From positions 3,681,501-3,745,500 of the forward strand of contig CM020507.1 in the NCBI GenBank assembly GCA_009823395.1: a stretch of DNA of 64,000 nt, given 5' to 3'. Each line of letters starts with the position of its first letter. Within the stretch, counting starts at the first letter, position 1. A program made the position numbers and the translations under genes. The stretch comes from Thamnaconus septentrionalis. Its lineage: Eukaryota > Chordata > Actinopteri > Tetraodontiformes > Monacanthidae. Below are positions 36,254 through 48,555 of the stretch, in pieces. The notes under the pieces were generated by a model. That model worked only from the letters and a program-made list of their open reading frames with translations, searched no databases and was not told the DNA's origin.

Positions 36254-37691
36254 AACCCACTGACTGACTCGCCGCAAGACCACTCTACCCATAATGCACC
36301 TGTCCTCCCCGCTCACTCTCATCCTCCCGCTTTGAGCTCAGGGCGAGGAAGAGGCCACAGCCGTCACTTCCTGTCTCGCTTCTGCCGTCACTTCCTGTCT
36401 GGCTTCCTCGCGCTCTGCCGACGCTTTGACTTTTTTTTTTTTTTTTTTTTTTTTGAATTTTGCTTGCTTTTTTTTTTTTCTTTTTAAAAGCATTTTAGAA
36501 ACGTCTTTATCAAACTGGCAAACTGCGCCTCTTAATTGAATATGAGTAATCATACACTAATGATGCAGATTAGCTTTAAATCAGAATATTTCTGCAGCGA
36601 GGCGCCGCCGCTGCAGAGCACTTCACTCTGTGACGCTCTCCTTTATTTTTTAAAGAATGAAAAGTAAAAGTTAAGTCCCCCCTCCCCCAAACACTTAACT
36701 ACAGCACCCACAATCCTCTGTGGAAAGCCACTCTGTGAAAGAGGCAGAACTGAAAGCTGTGAAGACAGAAATGTTGTACATGAAGAAACGTTGATAAGTC
36801 ACTGCTTCTACCCGGCAACACTATCTGATTTTTTTTGTGACTGGACGATGTCCTCTTTCTCCTCTCGGGGAAATCCGGTGGAATTTTCTCCGCACGCAGC
36901 TTCAAAACCTTTGACCATTCCATCATTTTGACCTTTGAAGCTGATTTGTCCGCGCTTTTATTGTGGCGGCGGTGGCGGATGCAGAGCTGCGAGCCAGCAG
37001 GACGACTGTTGAAACACGACTATTTGTATCGTTGTTTTGGTTTTATGTCTCTGACTTCCTGTCCATCCTTCACTTCCTCCCGGCCTTGTCTTTGGCGTTG
37101 CTGTATGACCGCACAGTGAAGGCAACACCTTTTCCTTTTTCTTTTTAAAGCTGTTGACAAACAGGAGGATGATCTTGGACTTTTCGGTTCTGTTCACCTC
37201 TGATGGTGGATTCACTCTGCGGAAATTAGACGGGGCTAATTATTCTCTTTCGACTTGAAGATGCTCTCCTCGCCACTCAACAGATAAAACTGATGAATGT
37301 GGACTCTTGCTTTTCTTATCAAATGATGTCATGTCAACTTTCATCCCGCCAATGCAAAACTATAACTGGACTATAACTCCGCCCCATTTCTCTAAGGATT
37401 CTTCTTGTCCTCTTCTCCTCGTCTTTTTTTAATATTAGTGCACTTTTCTTTGCAAAGCCTTCTCACCTCTAATTTGAACTCCTCCTCTTGTATCTTCATA
37501 AACTGCCCCAAACTTAATCCCGTTGACTTCCTTTGGGATTAAAACAAAAAGGCAACAGAAGAGCGGAAAGTGTTTGGATAAATTCTCCAAACGCGCCGGC
37601 TTGTGTTCACATTAATGGTGGAAGCTGAAAGTCGAGACTCTTCACCACAAGCGGAAATCAGATGCCTTGAAACGTTCAGTAGGTGTAGGGA

Positions 37692-37765
<74 letters not shown>

Positions 37766-37900
37766 AGGAACCGGCCTCAGACTGTGATGATAATTTTTTT
37801 ACCGGCTGTTTCTTCTGAATTGAAAGCACACTGCATTGACTGAGTGAAGGACCTTGTAAATCTTTTCAACTCTAAATAACTGAGAAATAAACGGATCCTC
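36254..37900 (+). other. snx2: Probable snx2 3' UTR and downstream flank
   Basis: No coding signal. It contains poly-T runs (36431-36454, 36471-36482) and a TG repeat (37694-37763). AATAAA at 37886-37891 is the best polyadenylation candidate I see; ATTAAA near 37540 is another. The extent of the UTR is a guess. Confidence 0.35.
37694..37763 (+). repeat. (TG)n microsatellite downstream of snx2
   Basis: About 34 TG units, possibly inside the 3' UTR. Confidence 0.95.
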
Positions 37901-37906
37901 ATCCTC

Positions 37907-37941
<35 letters not shown>

Positions 37942-38707
37942 CTCCTCCTCCTCTGTCCTAAATCAGAATCTCCTTCTGTTGTATCTGATTGTCATGTTTC
38001 TTTCGCCGCCCGTCCAAGTGCAATCATCCAGAATTGTATGTTGATTTTTTTTTTTTTTTTTTTTTTTTGTCCTTTGATTTTGCAGAAGATTTAAAAAACA
38101 AAGTTTATCCGAGCAGATTTTTTTTTTTTTTGAAAACTTCTGTGTCAATGTGACATTCCTGCAGCGCAGCAGAAAAACACCTTTGAAAAATTTAATTACG
38201 AATAAAGGAATGTATCTCATCCATGGCTGCATCGTGTCACTTATTCAACTCTGGATGTTTTTCTTTTTTTCATCTTTGAGGATTAACTTTTTTGTTTTTG
38301 TGTTGCTTGTTTTATTTCTAGTACCTGGCAAACAACACTTAACATGCATTCTTATAGTCAAACAGCAAATGGTTAAAAAAAAATCTATTGAAGTTTTTTA
38401 TTTTTTTATTTTACACTCCGATGTATATAGTGTTGCGGCACACATTGTCTATACACATTAAATAATTTCAAGTAATTTAATTATTAGTCCATTTTGAGTG
38501 AACTGTTCTTTTAATGTCCAGGCGCTGCAGTGGGTCAGAGGTCAGCGAGGGACCAGATGGATCCATCTTGAGATCAGCAGTCATGGTGAAGTTCCTCTCG
38601 CATGTTAAAGGTCCTCAGCTGCATCTTCAGGCGTCGATATTTTCAAAGATTCTCGCCGCCTGTCTGTCACAAGGCCTCACGGCAACTCTGCATACAGTGG
38701 GATCATG

Positions 38708-38743
<36 letters not shown>

Positions 38744-38837
38744 GTACACTGTAGGCGTCGCCTTGCATTGTGGCCGTCACACCATCGACTAGCTGTCATA
38801 TCCAGCTGCAGGTTTACTGGCTGGCACATGGTGTTTA

Positions 38838-38882
<45 letters not shown>

Positions 38883-39360
38883 AATCAAAGTTCTGCAAAC
38901 GTCTTTTCTGGATCTTCAGGTAATATTTTTGTTTAGATGTGAAGTCAGTTATTGAGACTCAGATGTGTTTGATAGATGAATGCGGCGCTTTAGGTTGATG
39001 TTGTCCTCAAAAAGATGATGTGTTTCTATTTATAATGTGTATATATGGAAGTTGAGGGCTAATAATGAAGTCTCACAGCTAAGTTTCTTCATTTTATTAA
39101 AATGTTTATGTCTGAATCTGAACAATTTCCAGCTTTCGACGGCCTCCCTGACAAACTTTGTCTGCCTTTGTCTTTTTGTGTGACGCTGCAAATCAGACAA
39201 AATAAAAGAATCTGCATTATCTTTGCGATGAACAGATTCCCTGGGACCCTGGCATGCGCTGTGCAAGGCAGCAGACTAAGCTGCCGCTTCTCTTCCCTTC
39301 AGGGGCAGAAGTGGAGTCGCCATCAGTCTGGTGCTGCTGCCCGGAGCGCCACCTCCCTCC
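37901..39360. other. Gene-free stretch with CA and poly-T repeats
   Basis: CCT/CTC tract (about 37905-37952), poly-T runs (38047-38067, 38118-38130) and two CA repeats (38709-38738, 38841-38881). No exon recognised on either strand. Confidence 0.5.
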
Positions 39361-39420
39361 CTGCACAGTAAATGCAGGTAACGCTGCCTCCTTAACCTCC
39401 CGCTATCACTTAAACTGAAG

Positions 39421-39700
39421 AATAATGGTGCATCCACTTTCCCACTCTCACCCCCCCGTGCAGCTCCACACTCCTCACTCTGACTCGGGAGTGATGTATC
39501 TGCATCTGCTTTGCCCTTTGCTCACACGTGCCACCGGAATAATGTAGATGTATTTATGTGTTGGCCCGGCTGCAGCGACCCCCGGCGCTATCGCTGGGCC
39601 TGCAGAATAATGTGAGCGCATCTGTTGCTGCGCCGTCGCCTCCGCTCACCTCCTCAATTTCCCGCCACTTCAGGATAATATAGGTGCATCTATTATCTGC
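39421..39700 (+). repeat. Degenerate array of about 68-bp units headed by AATAATGT..GCATCTG
   Basis: Five related motif copies start at 39421 (AATAATGGTGCATCCACTTT), 39490 (AGTGATGTATCTGCATCTGC), 39538 (AATAATGTAGATGTATTTAT), 39606 (AATAATGTGAGCGCATCTGT) and 39674 (GATAATATAGGTGCATCTAT). The spacings are 69, 48, 68 and 68 bp. The sequence between heads is C-rich and poorly conserved. It ends at a CTG tract. It may be an old minisatellite or a repeated binding-site cluster; there is no open frame through it. Confidence 0.6.
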
Positions 39701-39706
39701 ACTCCC

Positions 39707-39710
<4 letters not shown>

Positions 39711-39750
<40 letters not shown>
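39711..39750 (+). repeat. (CTG)n tract, about 13 units
   Basis: Pure CTG run abutting the degenerate 68-bp array. Confidence 0.92.
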
Positions 39751-40768
39751 GGTGGCGACACTGTTTGTAGCTCCATTCACACGCACACAGTCACGTCTCA
39801 ACCCCCTGACTCCCGCACTGTAGTGGACCAAGATAAAACTGTGCTCAACTGACCTGGAAGTGCACCAATGACTCGCACTGTAAGTTCTTGCAGAAGTTCT
39901 CCAGGTTCTTTATTTTGGAGAAATTGTTACATTTTTGTGCTTCCCATGGAAGTTCATTATCACCGGTGAAAGAAAAAAAAAAAGACAGTGCGGCTTAAAA
40001 CCTAAGGCTAATGGTAATATCACAGTTATTAGTTAAAAAATGTTGGGAGAACAAGATAAAAAGTCCAATTTGAGCTCAAAATTTTAAATTTATGCGTCAA
40101 AAATTGGGTCAAAATTAGAACAACATAATTCTGGAAGTGCCCAACTTATTTTACTTTGAGAAAAAGTATTTCAATGATTGAAATAATAAGCATGTTAATT
40201 ATGAGACAAGAGGTCAACAATGTGAAAATAAAGTTGATCACAATTATGATGATAATACAGTGAAGAAATGAAAAGTCAAAGAGGAAATGGTGATTAAAAT
40301 GATTTTCTTACCTTATAACTTTTCAAACGATGGATTTAGTACATTTTTATTGACGATACGGCTTTCGAACTTGTTTCTAAGTGATTCTGCCTCTTTTTAC
40401 AATGAGTTGACAATTTTGACTTTATACCTCTAAATGTTGACTCACCATCTCACAAGTCATAATTTTGACCTTTTCCTCTTGTAATTATTTCTCGCGAGTT
40501 TCCAAAGAGCGTTTCTTTTTCTTATTCTTTTTTTTTTCATCCTGAGTTTTTCCGTCTGCCTCTTCCTTCTCCTCACTGGTGGAAATAGATCCCCCCCCCC
40601 GACCCCCACCTCCAGTCTGCTTCCACCACTTTAACTTTCTTGGTGGAAGAACAAACGGAGACCATGTAGGAGCCGAGTGAAACAAACAAATAATGAAAAA
40701 AAAGTGGGAGATAACAGCCATGTAGCGCCGTCGCCTCCCGCCCACCGTTTATTTATCATATCTCCCAA

Positions 40769-40819
<51 letters not shown>

Positions 40820-41130
40820 GGTCAGGATACAGTGACCTCCGCTGATCAACTACCCTCCTCAGCGCTCCGATAAGAGGGCTAATATAACAGCCAGAGAGGG
40901 GGGACACTGTAATTATTTCTGCGTTGTCACCCTCCCTCTCCTCCTCCTCCTCCTCCTCCTCTTCCACCTCGGCCCCCCATCACCCCAGCCCCCCTCCCCA
41001 GTGATTCAAATCTGGGGGGGAAGTGAAATCAAAAGGGAACCGCAGCACAAGCACAACGACGCCGACGAGACAAATATCAGCAGGCTGACAACACACGGCT
41101 GAAATTGGACCAGTTTGTCATGCACAGCCC
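39751..41130. other. Gene-free stretch, AT-rich then GC-rich
   Basis: 39840-40500 is AT-rich with nothing recognisable. 40550-41000 has C-runs and CTCCTC tracts around the CTG tract at 40771-40818. No exon seen. Confidence 0.45.
40771..40818 (+). repeat. (CTG)n tract, 16 units
   Basis: Pure CTG run, flanked by complex DNA with GATCAACTACC-type and TGTAATTATTTC-type sequence. Confidence 0.93.
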
Positions 41131-41131
41131 T

Positions 41132-41192
<61 letters not shown>
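41132..41192 (+). repeat. (CA)n microsatellite
   Basis: About 30 CA units, intergenic. Confidence 0.95.
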
Positions 41193-41194
<2 letters not shown>

Positions 41195-41363
41195 ACGCGT
41201 GACCATAAGACCGGACAAGACAAGCTTAACTTGTTTCACACGTATGATGAAGTTAAAAGGAAAATTAAAAGGAAAGAAGATCTTGAGATATTTATTATTT
41301 GAGATGTTACAATGTTTGTGACTTGTTTTTTTTTTTTTTTTTGTGACTCAGAACAACGTTGAC

Positions 41364-41780
41364 CCACTGGCCACTTTATTAGGCACCACCTGGCCGGTTC
41401 CTGGTACCCACAGTGTCTGTCTCAGGTTTACATCTTCACGCTTGCAGGTGATCTGCAGAGCTTGGCTGCAACCAGCAGTTACTTGACTTCCTGTTGCCTT
41501 TCTGCGCTCTCCAATCAGCCTGTCCACTCTGACCTCTGACCTCTACAAGGAATTTTTTTTTTCTCCACCCAGAGAGATGGTTACAATGTGGTGATGTGGT
41601 CACGGTGGATAAAGGACTCGGACCAGCAGCCCGTCAGCCATGTTCACCACCTTCAAAGTCACGTCAGCTCCTCCCTTCCTCCAATCAGTTGGAGCTTCAG
41701 TGAGTTGTCTCAGACATGCATTGAGTTGCTGCGTGTGTGATTGGCTGATTAGCACTGCACCTAATAAGGGGCCGCAGAGC
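41364..41780 (+). mobile_element. Degenerate Tc1/mariner-type element, non-autonomous
   Basis: The left end carries CACTGGCCACTTTATTAGGC and the right end carries GCACCTAATAAGGGGCCGCA, matching the inverted termini of a widespread fish Tc1-like transposon. Just inside the right end are ATGCATTGAGTTGCTGC and TGTGATTGGCTGATTAG, also characteristic. The roughly 420-bp length leaves no room for a transposase and no transposase reading frame is visible. Confidence 0.7.
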
Positions 41781-42719
41781 GTAAGACTGAGTTGGAATCG
41801 AGGAACCTAAAACCGTGGATGGATGTTGCAGTTCTTTAAACAGCCACTGGAGGCAGGCTGGAAGGAGTCCTCATCGGCCCGTAGGTCTGAGAAAAACAGA
41901 AATGTTTAACAAGAGTTTTAACATGAGGACAAAAACTCTGCACTGGCTCTGATTGTGGTTGATCAACACATTGTGTTGATGAAAGTTTGTGCCCTTCCAG
42001 ATGCTGGAAGTATTTGGTCTTTCAGCAACGCTCCACTTCCCTGTCAGCCTTTTTCTGTTTGTTTGTTTTGCCGGCCCGCTGTCGCTGCCGTGTGCGAGCT
42101 GCTGCAGCCGTGCAGGAATTATCAGCCGCACTCGCCGCTGATCGATGGAGCTTCAGGGCCGCACAGAGCCACTTAACAACAACTTCCCACTACATCACCG
42201 CAGAGGAAGTGAAAAGTTCAGCGCCGCAAACTCGCCACCATTTATGAACAACACGTAAGCGCACGTCTGGCGGAGAAACCAGAGTAAAAGGGCGGCGGTG
42301 TGGAAAATAGGAGAGGCCGGCGACAAATATTCCTCATTGGGAGCAGCAATCCCAGAGATACTGGGGAAAAAAATAGCCTGAGCCTGTTCTTTCAAAACGA
42401 TTGTGTCGTATTTCCAGGGCGACAACAGGTGACGACAGAAGAGTGAAAGTCGCATAAAGGATGGAAGTTGCAAATTTTAGCAGCTAAATTTACCCCTGGT
42501 GTTTTTCCATTAGACTTGTAAAATAACAAAAAAAACAGAATAAAATACTATCAATATCAGAAGTGAGACAATTAAACACCTGTTTTGTACCAGGATGCAT
42601 GTTGTCGCCCTTTATTTTTTTCAAAATTGATGAATATATTTGCAGCATTTATTGCTGTTTTTTTTTTTTTTTAGTTATACAGTTATACTTATACTTGAAT
42701 TTGTAGCACGATGAATTAT

Positions 42720-43110
42720 GGGCTTGTTCAACCGGTTTGATGCAGAGTTGAGGTTTTATTTTCTCCCAGAACTCTGAAATCCAATCCAAGTTAGTTTGAC
42801 CTTGAAATGAAGCAGCGGCAGCAGCAGCAGCAGCAGCAGCCCTGAGATTCTTTGTGGCTGCAGCAGCATTTTGTTGTTTAGCAAGCCACCCAGAAAAAAA
42901 AAAGTGTCAATTGTGGATTTTATTGTGAAGCGGCGACGATGTATGGGCCGGTGTCGGCCAGTGATAGATGAGGCGATACACGCCTCTCCTGATTTCGCAA
43001 ATTTCTATGAAATGTGTCCCGAGTTCATGAAGCCGCGGGAGATAAGAGGCTGGAGGAGGCTCGTCGGCCAATAGGATTCATCCATTTCTGCCTCTTATCT
43101 GCTGATAGAG
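42720..43110. other. Candidate conserved non-coding block
   Basis: Complex sequence around a CAG tract (42811-42840). From 42910 to 43110 it is unusually free of simple repeats and contains GATA-like sites (TGATAGATGAGG, GAGATAAGAGG, TTATCTGCTGATAG) and CCAAT-like ATTGG. A 67-codon open frame (42871-43074) crosses it but matches no family I know and has no splice context, so I favour non-coding. Confidence 0.35.
42811..42840 (+). repeat. (CAG)n tract, about 10 units with one GGC interruption
   Basis: CAG on the + strand, opposite to the other CTG tracts in the window. Confidence 0.88.
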
Positions 43111-45800
43111 GGGGAGCCTCTCTCTCCTCTCTCCCTCCTCTCTCCCTCCCTCCCTCTTCTCCTCCGCAGGCCATTTCCTTCACTTCCTCGCTACCATCCT
43201 TTAACTCTTGTCTCCTTCTACGCTCTTCTTTCACCCCCGTCTGTCTTCATCCTCCTCTTGTCACGCTCCTCTTGTTTTTCTCCTCTTTTCTTTTCTTCAG
43301 TCAGTCTCATCCAAAGCCCTTTGACCTCTTTTTCCATCCGTTTCTGCATTATTTCTCCCTCCGTCTCCCTCTGTTTGTCTGTATCGCTGCTGTAAAATGC
43401 AGTACAGATAAAACGAGCCGACTGAGGCTGAGTTTATCAGCACTGTGGGTTATGAAGTAGCTTAAATACCAACTTTTGTGACTTCTTCGACTTCTATTGG
43501 TAGCATCGCGGACGGCCAGAGTTGCTAATAGGCACTCACAGCAAGCTGTTGTTTCACAGCCGTTTCATTTAATGACATGTTTAAACTTTTTTAGGTGCCC
43601 ACATGGTGGTATTTTATAACGTTAACACCATGTTTTTCATCCCAAAATATCCCCCATGGCTCCGGAGAGTTCCGCTAGCATGTAGCAGTAATGCAGATCA
43701 GAAAATCACTGTCAAATCAATTGCCGGTCTTTTGAAAATGGATAAAACGAGCTAGCATGTTAGCTTGTTTGTTACGTCATCCAGTAGCCTTACCAACCAC
43801 ACTTCACGAAATGTGCTCAGCGAAGAGTTAGCCTGTACCGCTAACATGCTAGTTTAAACGTCGCCAGTGTGAATTAGAAACCTCGGCCTCAGCACCCAAC
43901 CAAGAGCCAACGGACCTCGGCGCTGTTCCCTCTCCTGCGCCGGCAGCAGCGGTCCGATCCACTCTGTCTGTTTTAGTGAAAAACACACTGGAAGTGTTTG
44001 CCCTCGCAGTTTCCGGTAAAACTGCCGGCGCTGCCGTTCGTCCGGCCAGGACACTAGATCTTCTTTAAGACACTTCAAGCCTTTTTTCACCTCCGTCTTT
44101 TTCTTTTTTTTTTTTTTTTTTTTAAAGATCCCTTAAAACAACATTGATTGTTTCCCAGAATGACTTTCTGTCGCCGCGGTAATGATTATGCAGATGTGGC
44201 ACAACCTTTCCGTTTGACGGGCCGTTCCCACGGGGCCCACGGTGACACGGCGGACGCCGCCTCGTCGACAGGCGACCGACGTGCCGCCACCATCCTCCTC
44301 CTCCCTCCTTCACCCTCCTACGCCCTCCTCTCCCCTTTTCCATCCTTCTCCGCCCTCCTCAGTCCTCCTCCACCTTCCTCATTCTGCCTCAGCCTCCTCC
44401 GCCCTCCTCCTTGTGCTTCGCCCGGCCTCTTCCCCGGACCGTGGTGGAGGTGGGCGCCCGGATCTGCGCTCCTCTCCCATTGTTAAATCGAAACGGCCTG
44501 AAAGAAATGTTAATGAGACAAATGAGACAAATTTAAATTCCGTCGGCACAATGATTATTTGACCAGCAGAAATTAGCCGACAGACTTTCACTTCACGGCT
44601 TATTAGAAACAAAACGATTCTCTTCTTCCTGCTCCTGTTGCTCCGTCGCCACAAGTTTTAAGGGAAAAACAGCATTTTGTTGGTTTCCGTTACTGTTTTG
44701 AAAATTGCACAACGAAATGAGCAAATACCTATTGTTTGAATGTACAATTCAGTTGATATTATCTTCACAAAAATTCAAAACATTCTAAATAAAGCCCTCG
44801 TTAGTACTTCCGGCAGGATCACCGAGACGCAAGATTTTTGCCTGTTAAACAACTAAACTAATATAAGTCATTTACCTAACATAAAATGACATCAAATACA
44901 TAAATAACATCAAATATATTAACTACACTAAATATAATCATTTGTAAATGTTTAGAGTATTGTTGCATATTAACGTCAATGAGACTTTTCAAGAAGACTT
45001 TTCCTTCTCAAATGCTTGACAGGTATTATTCTTCTGTTTTTTGTCACCTGGGGGCTAAAAGTCTTGCTATTGTGTGTGTGTGTGTGTGAGTGTGTGTGAG
45101 AGAGAAAACCTCCTCTGGCGCCTCGCTGCTGTTTCCTGGTCGGGTGACAGGCGCCGCTGCCGCGCTCCGATTTATTCTTCCTGATGATTGGCCTTCTGCC
45201 GCCTCATTGACAGCGAACCTTCTTCATCATATCTCCACTTTTCCTCCTTTGCTCCACCAAATCATTTTTCCTTTCATATTAAGTTTTTTTCCCCTCCCTC
45301 CTTCCTCCTCCCTCCTCCTCCCCCGCTGCCCTCCCTCTGCTCTTTGCGTTGCCTTTTATTTGACGGGAAATATTCCAGGCGATGCGGCGCGGTTGTGGAT
45401 CTCCGGCCCTGGCAGACGCCATCGATCGGCCTCATTTGCATACATAAATCTATCGGCTATCTGACACTTGCCAATACTCTGGGCAGCGGGGAGTGGTGCT
45501 GCTGAGTCGGCCAGGTCACATTATCATTGGTGATGGAGCTTTGATGAAGTGTGACAGCGCCGCCGCCGCCGCCACCGCCACCGCCACCGCCCCTGCTGAC
45601 TGGCAGCAGCGAGGAAACACAGCGGCTCCAGCAGGAGAACACGGACACGATCTTTAAGGACATTTATCAAGATGCGTTTGCAGTTTTTTTTTTTAAGACT
45701 AAATGAAAGTATAATAAGGATCATATTCTAATTAAATGTAAATTATAACCTTCCATCGTTTTTTTCTCCAGCAGCTCCTGGCCAGACAGCAGGTCTCCTG
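43111..45800. other. Gene-free stretch with pyrimidine-rich and GC-rich blocks
   Basis: 43110-43330 and 44270-44460 are long CTCCTC-type pyrimidine tracts. 44150-44270 and 45090-45600 are GC-rich and complex and could be regulatory. A short CCGCCACCG run is at 45558-45590. No exon recognised; open frames through the pyrimidine tracts are low-complexity artefacts. Confidence 0.45.
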
Positions 45801-45804
45801 GTGG

Positions 45805-45838
<34 letters not shown>

Positions 45839-46291
45839 AACACCTCGAAGAGAAGAAGAAGAGTCGACACCAAAAGCTTTGGCTTCCAGCAACATCAGTA
45901 AGTCGGTTTTCAAAAGAATCATCAGGGAAAAAACAAATAAATTCTGGATTTAAAAATATCAGAGATAAATGTAAAAGAAAGCAGAAAGTTGATCAAGTGA
46001 AACTGAAATATTTCAAGAAGAAAACTGCATGGATAATAAATAGGAGCAACTAAATAATGAATAAATCTAGAATAAAGCGGATGAGATTAGGAAGATTCAA
46101 TCTCAACATGACACCAAAAAAAAAAAAAAAATCATCTCTCACTTTTGAATGAGGGATCAATAAAAGTGACATTTAATATGTGTGGATACTGTATATTCAC
46201 CAGGTAGATTTTGACATGTTTGTTATTCCATCGAGCCGAGAAAAGCACAAATTGGCCGAGTTCCAAATTGAACCATGTTGGTTCCGTAAGG

Positions 46292-46294
<3 letters not shown>

Positions 46295-46360
<66 letters not shown>

Positions 46361-46438
46361 TGTTTGTGAGACAGGAAGAGGAACGAGTTAAAAACAAAGA
46401 CAAACATTTGTATGACTGCGTTGTTCAGATGTTGATGA

Positions 46439-46478
<40 letters not shown>

Positions 46479-46612
46479 TTTGTGTATGTGTGTGTGTCGT
46501 CACAGCAGCCTCCAGTTTCTTTGTTTCTGTTGGAGGAAAAGGTCAAAGCAGCAGCGGAGAGAATTAATTGAAGAGTGAGAGAGCACAGCTGGTTCTGTCA
46601 GACCAAGCAGGC

Positions 46613-46668
<56 letters not shown>
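46295..46668 (+). repeat. Cluster of three (TG)n microsatellites
   Basis: TG runs at 46295-46357, 46443-46475 and 46614-46668, all in the same orientation within 375 bp. Confidence 0.95.
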
Positions 46669-46670
<2 letters not shown>

Positions 46671-47514
46671 TGTGTGTGTTTATTATTTCAGTTTGCAGTG
46701 CAGAACACAAGAGAAACAAGAACGACTGGTGAATCTCAAGAAGAAACGCTTAGGCTGAGCCTGGAAGCGACCTGTAACATCTGCACAGTGCTGATTCTTC
46801 TTCTGCTTCTCCAGCCGAGGCAGGTAGCAACACGCAGAAGCAGCTCCGCCTCCCAGCAGAGGAGCAGCCTGACGCTCACACTAGACTGGATGTTACACCA
46901 GGAAGTGGCACAAGGCTAAACAATTGGAAACTGGAATATTAGATTAAATTAGATTAGAGATTTGCCATTTGTACAAGTTAAAAACAGGTTAAAAAAAAAA
47001 AGGTACTTTGGAATTCTTGTGCATTTCCCTGAGTCAGTGTAAAGATACTGTCAGTCTAAAAAAACACCTGCATCCAAGTGCCTGGACAGCAAAGGTGAAA
47101 ACTGTGCACAAAGCTTCACTCCTAAATACATGATGCGTATTTACATTACATAAATTACAAAAATAATAGGGAAAAGTGTCAAAAATAATCGTGAGAAAGA
47201 ATGTGATCCCAACATCTGCAAACTTCTGTGAAGGGAGAGGCCTTTCAAAATAAAATCCTGGGAAGTGATTGGACAGACTTGAACGGCTTTTCAAAAAGGG
47301 CCAATCAGATTCTTTTGGCTGAGGGTTTTTTTTTTGTGGCATCACTGAGCTTCCTGTTCACGCAAGATAAGACTCGCAAAATGTGGCGCCATCTGGTGGC
47401 AAGTCGTAAAACATGGGGATGAGTTCGATGAGGTGCGAAGCTTTCGGAGCCGACATCCTTGCAGCGTCTTCGCCGCTTCGCCTCCACCTGTGGCGCTGCG
47501 TGTGATGCGCTGCC

Positions 47515-47545
47515 CACGTGCATGTGCACGTGCACATGCATGCAC
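47515..47545. promoter_or_regulatory. Contiguous E-box hexamers in a perfect palindrome
   Basis: CACGTG, CATGTG, CACGTG and CACATG follow one another without spacers from 47515. Positions 47519-47540 form a perfect 22-bp palindrome. The whole 31-bp segment alternates pyrimidine and purine. Surrounding DNA (47430-47640) is GC-rich and complex. CACGTG is the binding site of USF/MYC/TFE-type bHLH factors. Regulatory use is inferred. Confidence 0.5.
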
Positions 47546-48223
47546 TCCCTCATTACTGTGCCACAGGCGGCGTGGGGAGTGCCGTGACAGCCGGCTCGCC
47601 GCTTTCGTATGCAGGAGAACAACAGCGGCCGAGTTAATAGCTCGTCTGTTTGCAGGCTTCTAATCCTTCACCGCCTGCTCCGCCCCTCATCGCCACCGCC
47701 ACCGCCACCCCTTCCACGCTGTGATACAAACGCAGAGTGGCACAATTTAATGAAGTTCTGTTCTTTAAAGCAAGTGGTGGATTGCATGGATGGAGGGATG
47801 GAGGAGGAGGAGGAGGAGGTATGAGCTCCTTCGGCTCGTCTGTTTCTTTGAATAGTTCCCGCCGGCCGATCGATGAGCCGCTTTTCTCCTGGCCTTTCGC
47901 CGCTGTCACCCGTCATGGAGGGATGCAAATTCATGTCAGAAACTGGTCTGACACTTTTCCTGTCGGGAGCGCCCCCTCCCCCCCCCCAACACTACCCCCA
48001 ACCCCCTCACCCTCCCTACCTCCCCACCGAGTCTGGAAAAGCCGGCGCTCAGCAATAAACGGGGTGAAGGCCTCGTTTCTCAGAAGGCCGAGCTGAAAAC
48101 GGAAGCGAGACCTTTTCCATCAAAGTTTTCTGGCCGCTGCCGCCTGACAGGAGGCGGATTGTGAAAGGACACTTGGTAAAGTTCAGAGCTGAGGGACGGG
48201 GCGGGGTTAGAACTATTTAGACC

Positions 48224-48555
48224 ACATCCATCCATCCATCCATCCATCCATCCCTCCATCAATCCCTCTCCAAATCCATCCATCAATCCCTTCATAAATC
48301 CAATCATCTATCCATTCAACATCCATCCATCCTTTCATAAATCCAACCATCCATCCCTTCATAAATCCAGGCATCCATTCACCCACCCATCCCTCTCTAA
48401 ATCCATCCATCCATCCCTTCATAAATCCAACCATTCATCCCTTCATAAATCCATCCATCTGTCCACCTGTCCTTTCATAAATCCATCCATCCACCCATCC
48501 ATCCATTCATCCATTCATGCATCTATCCATCCATCCTTTCATAATTCCAATCATC
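48224..48555 (+). repeat. (ATCC)n-based minisatellite with TTCATAAATCC phrases
   Basis: ATCC tetranucleotides are interrupted at semi-regular intervals by CCCTTCATAAATCCA phrases, giving a higher-order unit of roughly 35 bp. The minus strand is open across part of it and reads [12 protein letters not shown] repeats, which is an artefact of the repeat. Confidence 0.85.

Noticed and set aside
39680..39700. TAGGTGCATCTATTATCTGC, similar to the miR-18 mature sequence
   Set aside because: The similarity is partial, no precursor hairpin is visible, and the segment is one copy of the 68-bp array.
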